From the NCBI GenBank assembly GCA_014860395.1, contig JACZJU010000270.1, forward strand, positions 1-40,244: DNA of 40,244 nt, given 5' to 3'. The stretch is from Burkholderiales bacterium. Lineage in GTDB: Bacteria > Pseudomonadota > Gammaproteobacteria > Burkholderiales > SG8-39. Shown here in pieces: positions 25,793 to 34,645 of this stretch. The position numbers were made by a program, and so were the translations under genes. The notes below the pieces were generated by a model. The model saw only the letters and a list, made by a program, of their open reading frames with translations, did not search any database and was not told where the DNA came from. How positions within the stretch are numbered: the stretch's first letter is position 1; each line of letters begins with the position of its first letter.

Positions 25793-26674
25793 CTAACGGG
25801 CGATTCTTTGCGATATCCAATCCATCAGAACCCTGACGCGGTGCGGGACGTAGTGATTGCCCGGCAACACCTCGAATATGCCCAGTTCCGGCGATGGGTA
25901 GTCGCTCAGAATCTCCAGTAGTCTCCCGTCCGCGACGTATTCTGCGGCTATGAATTCCGGCTGACGCGCTATGCCGAGGGAAAGCGTAGCCGCTTCGAGG
26001 AGTACATTGCCGTTATTCGCGGAAACGTGGCTGCGCACGGGAAACTTCTCGAACTTGCCTCCGACACGGAACGCCCACATGTGGCTTTCGGCGACGGTAT
26101 ACCCAAGGCATGCGTGGTGGATCAGATCTGCCGGATGGCGAGGCGTGCCGTGGCGGGCCAGATACTCGGGTGCCGCTGCGACGACCAGGCGCTCTGTCGC
26201 TATGCGACGATTCACGTCACCGGATGCCGATTGCGGCGTGATTCGAATCGCGAGGTCGAAGCCTTCCTCAATCAGATTCACGCGCCGGTCCGAATAGTTC
26301 ATTTCCACAATTACGTCGGGGTATTGGCGCGCAAAGTCCAATAACAGCGGGGCCAATCGTTTCATGCCATAGACGAGCGGTACGCTGATGCGTATGCGGC
26401 CGCGTGGAATCTGCCTATCCTCGCCGGCATCGGATTCCGCGATCTCGACCAGATTGAGAATTGCGCGGCATTGATCGAGATAGGCTACACCTGCCGCGGT
26501 AAGGGCTAAGCGCCTTGTGCTGCGCGCCATCAATTTGATGCCGAGGTGTTGTTCCAGCGCGGCCACTTGACGTGTGACCACCGACCGCGCGACGTCCATC
26601 TGTTTTGCAACGGCCGAAAAATTGCCGAGCTCGGCGACACGCATAAACAGCCGCATCGAATCCAATCGGTCCAT
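25793..26674 (-). CDS. LysR family transcriptional regulator
   Basis: A 293-residue LysR-type regulator. The N-terminal winged helix (about 1-60) reads MDRLDSMRLFMRVAELGNFS, then AVAKQMDVARSVVTRQVAAL and TRRLALTAAGVAYLDQC; the remainder is a periplasmic-binding-like effector domain with RGRIRISVPLVYG. It belongs to the large DmlR/CrgA-like subgroup. ATG 26674 is the standard family start, although the open frame extends to 27007. It is transcribed divergently from the cytochrome-porin gene across a 371-base region, the usual arrangement for a LysR protein and its target, so control of the cytochrome genes is a reasonable inference. Confidence 0.92.
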   Translation of the reverse strand: MDRLDSMRLFMRVAELGNFSAVAKQMDVARSVVTRQVAALEQHLGIKLMARSTRRLALTAAGVAYLDQCRAILNLVEIAESDAGEDRQIPRGRIRISVPLVYGMKRLAPLLLDFARQYPDVIVEMNYSDRRVNLIEEGFDLAIRITPQSASGDVNRRIATERLVVAAAPEYLARHGTPRHPADLIHHACLGYTVAESHMWAFRVGGKFEKFPVRSHVSANNGNVLLEAATLSLGIARQPEFIAAEYVADGRLLEILSDYPSPELGIFEVLPGNHYVPHRVRVLMDWISQRIAR

Positions 26675-27045
26675 TGTTGCAGCTCCTGGAACAGTCATTT
26701 GCGGTTTGTCTACTATTTCGATCCATGCGACTTCGATAAAGTTCATTTCCTGTTCTATGTGCATGGCAACATGATTTGCGAATTTACAGCCCGATTGGCC
26801 CCTTCGACCTCCAGAGCGCGCCGACTTTCGCCCATACGTCGGGCCGAACCGCGCGGCGCGGGCACCAGCAACTAGGTCCGGGCAGTGGCGGATAACCGCG
26901 GGGGAAAGCTCCCGCCTGTCAGGTCTTGCGGCCCCTGCCGGAAGACGAACTCGGCATGGTCTATGGGGCAGAACGCGAATTCTTGTGTACAAACCCTTTC
27001 CCAACAAGGCAACAACATTAAATGATCAAAAGGAGGTGCCACTTC
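26675..27045. promoter_or_regulatory. divergent control region of LysR and cytochrome-porin genes
   Basis: No gene seen in 371 bases. Expected site of the LysR operator and of both promoters, but I could not pick out a convincing T-N11-A palindrome or -10/-35 pair. The right end carries AAAGGAGGT (about 27029-27037), a near-perfect Shine-Dalgarno sequence eight bases before ATG 27046, which decides the start of the next gene. Confidence 0.5.
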
Positions 27046-28398
27046 ATGGATATCGATTTGCACGAATCACGCGGAGCCTGGGATTCGCTCGGTCTTGAGA
27101 ACCCTGCAACCGCCGACCCGGCTCGGCGGACGCTAGCGATGAAGCTTGGCCGTGCGCTTGTCGCGGCGGTTGCGGCCTGCACCATGGCATCGCTGCTGTT
27201 GGTTGCGGCGCCGCAGCAAGCCTGGGCGGTACCCTCCTTTGCACGCCAGACCGGCCAAAACTGCGTGGCCTGCCACGCCGGCGGCCAATTTCCGGAGCTG
27301 ACGCCCTACGGACGCATGTTCAAGCTGACCGGCTACACCATCGGCGAGCGCTCGCTGCCGCTGGCGATGATGGCCGTGTTGACAGCCAACAAGGTGAAGG
27401 TCAACGACCCCGCCGCCGGGAAGCCTGAAGACGGGTCGCCGATCTTCAATACCGCGAGCCTATTTGTCGCCGGAAAAATCAACGACAACATGGGCGGTTT
27501 CGCGCAGATCACCTATAACAACTATGACAGCCAGGATCCCAATACCAACGCCTGGGCCGGACACTCCGGTTCGGACAACCTGGATATCCGCTACGCCGAC
27601 CGGCTGATCGACAAGCACCGTGACTTGATCTACGGCCTGACGCTGCACAACAACCCCGGCATGCAGGACGTGTTCAACAGCGCGCCGGCCTGGGGCTACG
27701 GCATCGTTCCGGGCAGCACCGGCGTCGGCGACGGGGCGACGCCGATGCTCGACGGCGGTCTCGGCCAGCAAGTGGCCGGCATCGGCGCCTATGCCTACTG
27801 GAACAAGACGCTGTACGCAGAACTCAGCGGCTATCGCACCGGCGACGGCGTTTTCTCCTTCATGACCCAGGGTAACGGCGGGCAGAACTACATCAAGGGC
27901 ACCAACCCCTACGCGCGCCTGGCGTTCACCAAGGAGTGGGGCGCGCACAACATCATGCTCGGGCTGACCCATCTGGATGTGCGTCAATATACCGACCAGA
28001 CCAACCTGTCCGGGGCGACGGACCACTATCACGACAATGCCATCGATGCGCAGTACCAGTATCTGCTCGATCCGTACACGCTCACCGCGACGGCCACCGA
28101 CATCCATGAAACTATCGATTACGGCACGGCGGGGCAAGCGTCCGACACCGTGGATTCGCTGCGGGCCAAGGCATCGTTCACCTATCAGGCGAAATACGGT
28201 GCGTCGCTGTCCTACTTCGATCAGACCAACACGCTGGGTGCCGATGCCAAGGGCTGGACGCCGGAGGTGTTCTGGACGCCGATTCAGAATGTGCGGGTCG
28301 GCATGCAATACACGATGTTCAACAACGATCAGGCCGGTGCGAACCCGAATGCCAAGGACAACAACACCTTGTTCTTCTACGTCTGGGGCGCGTACTGA
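27046..28398 (+). CDS. outer-membrane monoheme cytochrome-porin fusion (Cyc2-like architecture)
   Basis: A 450-residue protein: signal peptide (hydrophobic core about 35-55, cut after QAWA at 61), a heme c site C73-VA-C76-H77 only twelve residues into the mature protein, then FPELTPYGRMFKLTGYT, then about 340 residues of alternating polar/hydrophobic strands rich in Gly, Asn, Tyr and Asp, ending in aromatic FFYVWGAY as outer-membrane barrels do. This matches the plan of Cyc2-type iron-oxidising cytochrome-porins, though sequences of this exact ARQTGQNC type are also known as unassigned cytochromes. An unusual 31-residue charged stretch precedes the signal peptide if ATG 27046 is used; the strong ribosome-binding site supports it. 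ATG 27139 is the alternative. The next gene is a diheme cytochrome. Function in electron transfer across the outer membrane is inference. Confidence 0.8.
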   Translation: MDIDLHESRGAWDSLGLENPATADPARRTLAMKLGRALVAAVAACTMASLLLVAAPQQAWAVPSFARQTGQNCVACHAGGQFPELTPYGRMFKLTGYTIGERSLPLAMMAVLTANKVKVNDPAAGKPEDGSPIFNTASLFVAGKINDNMGGFAQITYNNYDSQDPNTNAWAGHSGSDNLDIRYADRLIDKHRDLIYGLTLHNNPGMQDVFNSAPAWGYGIVPGSTGVGDGATPMLDGGLGQQVAGIGAYAYWNKTLYAELSGYRTGDGVFSFMTQGNGGQNYIKGTNPYARLAFTKEWGAHNIMLGLTHLDVRQYTDQTNLSGATDHYHDNAIDAQYQYLLDPYTLTATATDIHETIDYGTAGQASDTVDSLRAKASFTYQAKYGASLSYFDQTNTLGADAKGWTPEVFWTPIQNVRVGMQYTMFNNDQAGANPNAKDNNTLFFYVWGAY

Positions 28399-28481
28399 GC
28401 CGCCGATTGGAACGATTCGGCGCGCGGCGATGCCCGCGCGCACCCGACACCCATAAAACGCACATTTTCGGAGATCGAAAC

Positions 28482-29126
28482 ATGAAGACCTCAACCATCA
28501 CCGCGGTCCTGGCCATTGCCGCGATCAGCGCGGGCTGCACGACATCGCCAACGCGTTCACGCAACCTGGCCGACCACAATGTTCCCGCCAAGACTCTGGC
28601 CCAGCAGGTATGCTCGAATTGCCACGGCATTGACGGCAACTCGGTCTCGCCCAACTTCCCCAAGCTGGCCGCGCAACAGGAAGAGTATATCGTTGCGCAA
28701 TTGAAAGGCTTTCGCAGCCACCGACGCGCAGACCCCGAGGGATACGAGTACATGTGGGGAATCAGCCGCAGCCTGAGCGATGCTCAGATCAAGGGGCTCG
28801 CCGCGTATTTTTCCGCGCAGAAATCGATCCCGCCTGGGCCGGGGAACCCGAAGCTGGTCGCGGAGGGACGGAAAATCTTCGAAAGCGGGCTCCCGGCACA
28901 GGGTGTTCCACCCTGCAGCACCTGCCACGGAGACCACGGACAGGGCAACGGTCAATTCCCGCGTGTGGCGTATCAGCACTCCGACTACGTGATCAAGCAG
29001 CTTACCGTCTTTCAGCGCACCAACGAGAGACCGGATGGCGTTGCAATGAAGGCGGTCACGCATTCGCTCAGCGATAAGAACATGGAAGCCGTGGCCGCTT
29101 ACCTGCAACAGATGCCTTCGAAGTAG
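28482..29126 (+). CDS. diheme cytochrome c4-type lipoprotein
   Basis: A periplasmic two-heme electron carrier, 214 residues, membrane-anchored by lipid. The signal peptide ends in the lipobox ISAGC (Cys19). Two cytochrome c domains follow: C44-SN-C47-H48 in QVCSNCHGIDG and C145-ST-C148-H149 in PCSTCHGDHG. Likely axial Met ligands are M91 (YEYMWGIS) and M189 (GVAMKAVTHSLS), each followed by the LSD helix typical of the c4 family. It is 83 bases after the cytochrome-porin gene on the same strand, which suggests that it passes electrons between the outer-membrane protein and inner-membrane respiratory complexes. A GC hairpin follows. Confidence 0.92.
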   Translation: MKTSTITAVLAIAAISAGCTTSPTRSRNLADHNVPAKTLAQQVCSNCHGIDGNSVSPNFPKLAAQQEEYIVAQLKGFRSHRRADPEGYEYMWGISRSLSDAQIKGLAAYFSAQKSIPPGPGNPKLVAEGRKIFESGLPAQGVPPCSTCHGDHGQGNGQFPRVAYQHSDYVIKQLTVFQRTNERPDGVAMKAVTHSLSDKNMEAVAAYLQQMPSK

Positions 29127-29147
29127 TTGCACTTGCAGATGTGTAAT

Positions 29148-29174
29148 CCGGGGCCGCAACCATTACGGCCCCGG
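29148..29174. terminator. hairpin after the diheme cytochrome gene
   Basis: A perfect 9-bp stem, CCGGGGCCG with CGGCCCCGG around a nine-base loop, begins about 20 bases past the cytochrome stop codon. No T-tract, so terminator or RNA-stabilising element. It sits right before the GTG start proposed for the next gene and could affect its translation. Confidence 0.5.
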
Positions 29175-29179
29175 CCGGT

Positions 29180-29566
29180 GTGACGAACGTCGTGAAGCAA
29201 ACCGCTTACTCTTGGCTTCCTCTAGCAATTCTCCCGGCGCTGCTGTTGCGGACTTCTGTTTCGATCGCCCAGCAGGCAAACGAAGATTCCGTGATGCAAG
29301 AGGCTTGCGCTGAGGTTGCAACCGCGCTGGGTATTCGAAGCTCCGAGATTTCCTTCGAAGGACTTAAGCTCGTTCAAGACAAGCTTGGAATGCTGGTATG
29401 CGGTGTGGCGAACGGAAAGCGCTTCCTCGCAGGCCCTGCCGGTAAGCCGCCTCCCCAGATAGAGGGGGCTCTAAGCGCGTCAATGTTCAACTATTTGTGG
29501 AATGCGCGCTGCCAAGGCATGTCCGCATCAGCCGCAGCCGAAGCCTTCCGTCATGGACTGAAATAG
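29180..29566 (+). CDS. hypothetical exported protein
   Basis: A 128-residue protein of unknown function, starting with GTG at 29180 (or GTG at 29192). Residues about 10-31 form a hydrophobic signal-like segment (SWLPLAILPALLLRTSVSIA, then QQAN). The mature part has three Cys (EACAEV, VCGVANG, NARCQGM) and an Ala/Ser-rich end. I do not recognise the family. No strong ribosome-binding site is seen and the cytochrome hairpin overlaps the leader. It is on the same strand as the cytochromes, but whether it belongs to their operon is not clear. Confidence 0.5.
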   Translation: MTNVVKQTAYSWLPLAILPALLLRTSVSIAQQANEDSVMQEACAEVATALGIRSSEISFEGLKLVQDKLGMLVCGVANGKRFLAGPAGKPPPQIEGALSASMFNYLWNARCQGMSASAAAEAFRHGLK

Positions 29567-29749
29567 CGGGTCTCCTCGCGATGGGGTCCCGTCAATGACA
29601 CTCATGGCTGAAAGCCCGCATACGGCCTCTCCGAATTCTGCGCCCTATGTGCGCCCGCGAACAGACCATCCCGCCGATCTGGGCGACACTCGGTGGGAAG
29701 CGGGCGCGACTGTCCTGTGACTGCTTTATATGCAAATCAAGGACGCACA

Positions 29750-30115
29750 ATGAACATTCCAAAACTTCCCGCCGCAACGTTTTCATTTCTCTGGGGTGCG
29801 GTAGCGGGCGCGATTGCGCTCGCAATCTTCGGATTCAACTGGGGCGGTTGGGTGACCGGCCCCAAGTCGGATAGACTTGCCGAGGTGCGCGCCAATGCCG
29901 CGGTCGTATCGGCGCTCGCCCCGGTATGCGTGGCTCAATTTCGAAAGAGCGCCGACGCGCCGGCCAACCTTGCCGCGCTGAAAAAAGCCGATAGCTGGGA
30001 CCAGGACGAGTACGTGAGCAAGGGCGGTTGGGCAACAATGCCCGGCAGTACCGCCAAACCGAGCCGCGAAGTCGCCACGGCCTGCGCCAAGGCACTCAAC
30101 GAGATCGTCCTGTAG
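29750..30115 (+). CDS. conserved hypothetical membrane-anchored protein
   Basis: A 121-residue protein with one N-terminal membrane segment (about 9-33, FSFLWGAVAGAIALAIFGFN, then WGGWVTG) and a periplasmic Ala-rich domain with AVVSALAPVCVAQF, SWDQDEYVSKGGWATMPGS and VATACAKALNEIVL. This WGGWVTG...GGWATMPG pattern occurs in an uncharacterised family I recall from many proteobacteria; no function is known. ATG 29750 starts just before the membrane helix; the open frame begins at 29693. Its position after the cytochrome genes may be coincidental. Confidence 0.72.
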   Translation: MNIPKLPAATFSFLWGAVAGAIALAIFGFNWGGWVTGPKSDRLAEVRANAAVVSALAPVCVAQFRKSADAPANLAALKKADSWDQDEYVSKGGWATMPGSTAKPSREVATACAKALNEIVL

Positions 30116-30769
30116 AAGCTCTTTGCGCCAACCGCCCCTCTGAAGGAGGCAATCACGAGGCCAATGGCTCTTGCCCTTGGCGTTGCCGGGGCGAAGGCAG
30201 CAGGCTCTATTCGCGCACTCGCCTCTAGTCTGTAGTCTCTACTCTTATCTCGCCCTCGCCGCCGCAATCCTCCATTGCGTCGCCGGCGGATTGATTGTTC
30301 TGCTCCTGGAATCCGCCACAAAAAACGTTTTGTTAGGGGCTGACTCAGGGGAGCGCGAGTGATATCCCCCTCGTTTTGCTACGGACTCTTGGCAATTGCC
30401 GCCGCAGGCGCCACGGCGGCTGGTAAAGGATATGCTATTGTCGCTACATTAAAGAATTGGCAACATCATCGGCCTGCGCGCTCCGCATGCTGCCGGTGAC
30501 CGCGGGTACCGTGACGCAGTCACGCTTCCAGCGGGGCAATGAGGTCATTTTGAGCGCTCCCGTAGCGTCATGCCACGATACTTGCCTTGTCGTCTTGATA
30601 TGGGAATAACAGCGATTCACTTTGGGATACCCGCCGCTCTCGCCGCAAAAACTTCGGCGCGTCCCTTCGTTGCCGTAAATCCCGGCGGGATCTCGGCGCT
30701 CGCGCAGCGCGACGGCGTGCCCGAATGTCCGGGCGGGGCGGCCTACGCATTAAGGGCCTCCCTGCCTCG
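30116..30769. other. long intergenic region without recognised gene
   Basis: These 654 bases hold no gene that I recognise. Contents: a copy of the dispersed palindromic element on the minus strand (30336-30375), next to a small palindrome ACAAAAAACGTTTTGT near 30318, and a less G+C-rich stretch near 30420-30470 which may contain the promoter of the sugar-phosphorylase pair. Short open frames in it lack support. Confidence 0.45.
30336..30375 (-). repeat. dispersed palindromic element, copy 2 (minus strand, degenerate)
   Basis: Read on the minus strand it begins ACGAGGGGGATATCAC and continues TCGCGCTCCCCTGAGTCAGC. It aligns with copy 3 (ACGAGGGGATATCTCC... GTGCTCCCCTGACTCGGC) with a few changes that weaken the hairpin. 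Confidence 0.65.
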
Positions 30770-31534
30770 ATGAGCGCCTCGCGAAACCGAGACGTGATCA
30801 CGCGTGCGCGTTACGACGCGGTCCTGTTCGACCTGGACGGGGTATTGACCGACACCGCGCAGATCCATGCATCAAGCTGGAAGCGCATGTTCGACGAGTA
30901 CCTGAAGGGCCGCGCAGAGCGAACGGGCGAAGCATTCCGCCCATTCGACATAGCGACCGACTACAAGCTGCATGTCGACGGCAAGCCGCGCTACGACGGA
31001 GTGCGGGATTTTCTGCGCGCACGTCGCATCGATCTCCCGCAAGGCTCGCCGCAGGACGCGCCGGGGGCGGAGACGATCTGCGGGCTGGGAAATCGCAAGA
31101 ACATCCTGGTCAATGCCGCCATCGCTGCGGGCGAAGTGTTGACCTACCCGGCGTCCGTGGCGCTGGTGCGCAGGCTGCGCGAAGATGGCATCAAGTGCGC
31201 AGTCGTCACCTCGAGCCAGAACTGCGCCGCCGTTCTCGAGGCGGCGGGCATCGCGGACCTGTTCGACGCGGCGGTGGACGGCAATACGCTCGTCGAACTG
31301 GGTCTCCCGGGCAAACCGGCCCCGGACGCGTTTCTGCAAGCGGCAAAAGCGCTCGGCGTTCCGCCGGCACGCGCGGTTGTGGTCGAAGACGCCATCTCGG
31401 GGGTGGAGGCTGGCGCGAGCGGCAACTTCGGCCTGGTGATCGGCGTGGCGCGCCACGGCAACGCCGAAGAGTTGAAGCAGCATGGCGCCCACGTCGTGGT
31501 CGCCGATCTTGGCGAACTTTTCGACTGGAGTTAA
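30770..31534 (+). CDS. beta-phosphoglucomutase-like HAD phosphatase
   Basis: Converts beta-glucose 1-phosphate to glucose 6-phosphate if it is a true beta-phosphoglucomutase. The 254-residue HAD protein has motif I FDLDGVLTDT (nucleophile D21, acid D23), a cap domain with GLGNRKN (the family's RKN substrate segment), VVTSSQN as motif II, GKPAPDAF as motif III and VVEDAISGVEAG as motif IV. The start at 30770 is just before the first strand; an upstream ATG at 30725 is in frame. Six bases separate it from the GH65 phosphorylase gene, whose product, beta-glucose 1-phosphate, is its substrate. The pairing makes the assignment strong. Confidence 0.91.
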   Translation: MSASRNRDVITRARYDAVLFDLDGVLTDTAQIHASSWKRMFDEYLKGRAERTGEAFRPFDIATDYKLHVDGKPRYDGVRDFLRARRIDLPQGSPQDAPGAETICGLGNRKNILVNAAIAAGEVLTYPASVALVRRLREDGIKCAVVTSSQNCAAVLEAAGIADLFDAAVDGNTLVELGLPGKPAPDAFLQAAKALGVPPARAVVVEDAISGVEAGASGNFGLVIGVARHGNAEELKQHGAHVVVADLGELFDWS

Positions 31535-31540
31535 AACACG

Positions 31541-33919
31541 ATGCGCCACCGCGAACGCCTCAAGCCCCCGCCACACGACTATGTCGCGGACGAATGGAAC
31601 TGGATCGAGCGCCGCTTCCACCCTGAATTCATGGCGCAGACGGAGACCATCCTCGCGCTCGGCAACGGTTATCTCGGCATGCGCGGCTCGCCCGAAGAAG
31701 GCGGACCGCTCGCGCAGTACGGCACCTATATCAACGGCTTGCACGAGACCTGGCCGATCGTCTACGGCGAGGACGCCTTCGGCTTCGCCCGGACCGGCCA
31801 GACGATGATGAGCGTCACCGACGCGAAGATCATCAAGCTGTTCGTGGACGACGAGCCGTTCTGGCTCGCTACCGCCAACATGCTGCGCTTCGATCGGCGC
31901 CTGAACATGCGCGCGGGCACACTCGACCGCGAGATCCTGTGGGAAACGCCAGCCGGCAAGCAGGTGCTCATCAAGTCGCGGCGCCTGATCTCCTTCGAAC
32001 ACCGCCACGCCGGCGCTATTTCGTACGAAGTGACCGTGCTCAACGCGCGCGCGCCGGTGGTGATTTCCTCCGAGGTACTCGCCGAGCGCCGCACCACGCC
32101 GCGCGGCAGCAACGATCCGCGGCGCAGCAAGGTGTTCTCCGGGAGGGTCTTGCTGCCCCGCACGAGTCACGCCAGCGAGCAACGCATCGTTCTATGCCAC
32201 GGCACGGATCGGTCGAACATGCTGCTTGCGTGCGGCATAGACCACTATCTCGACTCGGAGTGCCGCTACTCGTGGAAGTCCGAGCATACCGAGGACTTCG
32301 GCCAGGTGGCGTTCACGATCGACGCCGAGCCCGGTCGCCCGATCCGGCTGACGAAGTTCATGGCGCATCACAGCACCGCGACCGCTTCGCCCGAGCAGCT
32401 CTGTGCGCGCGTCGACTGGACCTTGAATCGCATCGTTCCAGAAGGATTCGACGCGCTGGCCGCCGGGCAGCAGCGCTACATGGACGACTTCTGGCGGCGC
32501 AGCGACGTGCAGGTGAATAACGTGCGCACGGGCAAGGTCCAGCGTACGACGGTCGAGGTGCAACAGGCGATCCGCTTCAATCTGTTTCACATCCTGCAGG
32601 CCTCGGCCCGCGCGGAGAATGTCGGCGTTCCTGCCAAGGGGCTCACCGGGAACGCCTACGAGGGGCAGTACTTCTGGGATTCCGAGATTTACGTAATGCC
32701 CTTTCTGATCTACACCGCACCGCGCATCGCGCGCAACCTGCTGCTGTTTCGCTACCGCATGCTCGGCAAGGCGCGCGAGCGGGCGCAGGAACTCAGCCAC
32801 CGTGGCGCGCTGTTTCCGTGGCGCACGATCACCGGCGAGGAAGCTTCCGCGAACTACGTCGCCGGCACCGCGCAGTACCACATCAACGCGGACATCGCGT
32901 ACGCGCTGCGCAAGTACGTGAACGCGACCGACGACGAGGAGTTTCTGCTGCAGTACGGGGCGGAGATGCTCATCGAAACCGCGCGCTTCTGGTTCGACAT
33001 CGGATTTTTCTCCGAGCGCAAGGGCGGCCGCTTCTGCATCAACGGCGTGACCGGGCCCGACGAGTACACCACGGTAGTCAACAACAATACCTACACTAAT
33101 CTCATGGCGCGCGAGAATCTGCGTTATGCCGCGCAGACCGTCGAGGCGCTGCGCGATACGCATCCGCGGGACCTCGCTGCGCTCGCGCACAAGACGGCGC
33201 TCGATCTCGCGGAAATCGAGGACTGGAAGCGGGCTGCAGACCAGATGTACATCCCCTACGACAAGGAGACGGGCATCTATCTGCAGGACGACAGCTTTCT
33301 CGACCGGGAGAAATGGGATTTCGACAACACGCCGGCCGACAATTATCCGCTGCTGCTCTACTATCACCCGCTCAACATCTACCGCCACCAGGTAATCAAG
33401 CAGACCGACGTGATCCTGGCGATGTTTCTCCTCGGGCACGAGTTCACGCTCGAGGAGAAGCGCAGGAATTTCCTCTTCTATGCGCCGCTCACGACCGGTG
33501 ATTCTTCGCTCTCGTCCTGTGTTGAGGCGGTGATCGCGGCCGAGATCGGCGAGTTCGAGCAGGCGACCGAATACGCGATGGCGGCGCTGCTCATGGACCT
33601 CGCCGACGTCGGCGGCAACGTGCACGACGGCTGCCATATCGCTTCGATGGGCGGCACCTGGATGGTGATGGTCTACGGCTTCGGCGGGATGCGCGACAGC
33701 GACGGCACGCTGTCGTTCCGGCCGAGTCGCGCGCCGGAGGGGCAATCCACGATCCGGTTTCCGCTGACTTACCGGGGAAGGATGCTGGAAGTCGAGATCG
33801 GGGTCGACGCGACGCGCTATACGCTGCGTGAAGGCGAGGATATTACCTTTCGCCACGAGGACGAGGTGATCGAGCTGACGCGCGACAATCCCGTGGCATC
33901 GCGGCCCGGCGTCAAATAG
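31541..33919 (+). CDS. glycoside hydrolase family 65 disaccharide phosphorylase
   Basis: Inverting phosphorylase that splits an alpha-linked glucose disaccharide (maltose, trehalose, kojibiose or nigerose type) with phosphate to beta-glucose 1-phosphate and glucose. The 792-residue length is normal. An N-terminal beta-sandwich (about 1-270, beginning WNWIERRF, then LALGNGYLGMRGSPEEG) leads to the (alpha/alpha)6 barrel with KGLTGNAYEGQYFWDSEIY, GALFPWRTITGEE, and GVTGPDEYTTVVNN, in which E508 is the general acid. KQTDVILAM and GDSSLSSCVEAVIA are further family blocks. The partner is the beta-phosphoglucomutase gene just upstream. No dedicated transporter is nearby, so the sugar may be made inside the cell. 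Which disaccharide is used cannot be told. Confidence 0.93.
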   Translation: MRHRERLKPPPHDYVADEWNWIERRFHPEFMAQTETILALGNGYLGMRGSPEEGGPLAQYGTYINGLHETWPIVYGEDAFGFARTGQTMMSVTDAKIIKLFVDDEPFWLATANMLRFDRRLNMRAGTLDREILWETPAGKQVLIKSRRLISFEHRHAGAISYEVTVLNARAPVVISSEVLAERRTTPRGSNDPRRSKVFSGRVLLPRTSHASEQRIVLCHGTDRSNMLLACGIDHYLDSECRYSWKSEHTEDFGQVAFTIDAEPGRPIRLTKFMAHHSTATASPEQLCARVDWTLNRIVPEGFDALAAGQQRYMDDFWRRSDVQVNNVRTGKVQRTTVEVQQAIRFNLFHILQASARAENVGVPAKGLTGNAYEGQYFWDSEIYVMPFLIYTAPRIARNLLLFRYRMLGKARERAQELSHRGALFPWRTITGEEASANYVAGTAQYHINADIAYALRKYVNATDDEEFLLQYGAEMLIETARFWFDIGFFSERKGGRFCINGVTGPDEYTTVVNNNTYTNLMARENLRYAAQTVEALRDTHPRDLAALAHKTALDLAEIEDWKRAADQMYIPYDKETGIYLQDDSFLDREKWDFDNTPADNYPLLLYYHPLNIYRHQVIKQTDVILAMFLLGHEFTLEEKRRNFLFYAPLTTGDSSLSSCVEAVIAAEIGEFEQATEYAMAALLMDLADVGGNVHDGCHIASMGGTWMVMVYGFGGMRDSDGTLSFRPSRAPEGQSTIRFPLTYRGRMLEVEIGVDATRYTLREGEDITFRHEDEVIELTRDNPVASRPGVK

Positions 33920-33957
33920 GGCGCCGGCGCGACGCCCCCCGCACTGCCCTTGGACGT

Positions 33958-34617
33958 TTAAGCCTTCTTCGCCCTTGCCGCCGCCATGGCCTCGGTGGCA
34001 ACCTTGCGGTCGTCGTTCATCTTCTTGAACGCGGGACGCTCGTTGAGAATTTTCAGGTAGGGCTTCACCGCAGCGCAATCCTCGAGCATGTCGCGGCCGT
34101 AGACGATCTTGCTCGAAAGCGACACCAGCGGCAGGTGCACGCCCGCGACGCAATCGGCCAAACTCAAGTTTCCGCCGGCGACGAAGGGCGCGAACTTCGC
34201 CAGTTGCTTGAACGCGCGCACGCCCTTTGCCAGCTCCTTCTCCACCTGCTGCTTGGTCTCGTCGGACACCGTGCCGCCGAAAAAGGCCTGGGCGTACAGA
34301 CGGCGCGCCACCAACTCCATGTGCAGCTCCAGCGTGGTAATGAGCTCGCGCACCCGCGCGCGCGCGAGCGCGTCTTTCGGGTAAAGCGGTATCTGTGGAT
34401 ACGCGTCTTCGAGGTATTCGCAGATCACCTGCGACTCGCACAGGAACTCACCGTCGATTTCGAGGTAAGGCACTTTGCCCATGGGCGAGCGCTTGCGGTA
34501 TTCCTCGTCCTGCGAAGTCGGGCGATACACCTCCTCGAACGCGACACCCTTTTCCAGCAGCGCAACCTTGACCTTGTTGTAATAGTTGCTGACTGCGAAT
34601 CCGCCAAGCTTCAACAT
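33958..34617 (-). CDS. glutathione S-transferase family protein
   Basis: A 219-residue GST-fold protein. The thioredoxin-like N-terminal domain (about 1-80) has SNYYNKVKVALLEKG, the cis-Pro segment GKVPYLEIDG and the glutathione-contacting CESQVICEYLED (ES pair); an all-helical C-terminal domain follows. The catalytic residue could be Ser10 or Tyr12-13. The last residues are Ala/Lys-rich. It is 29 bases after the acyl-CoA dehydrogenase gene and is the last gene of the apparent operon. The electrophile substrate is unknown. Confidence 0.9.
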   Translation of the reverse strand: MLKLGGFAVSNYYNKVKVALLEKGVAFEEVYRPTSQDEEYRKRSPMGKVPYLEIDGEFLCESQVICEYLEDAYPQIPLYPKDALARARVRELITTLELHMELVARRLYAQAFFGGTVSDETKQQVEKELAKGVRAFKQLAKFAPFVAGGNLSLADCVAGVHLPLVSLSSKIVYGRDMLEDCAAVKPYLKILNERPAFKKMNDDRKVATEAMAAARAKKA

Positions 34618-34645
34618 CGTCGTTTCCCCCGTGGATTGGTAAGGC

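Noticed and set aside
32192..34441. 749-codon minus-strand frame over the GH65 gene
   Set aside because: No motif anywhere in it; GH65 and GST genes explain the DNA.
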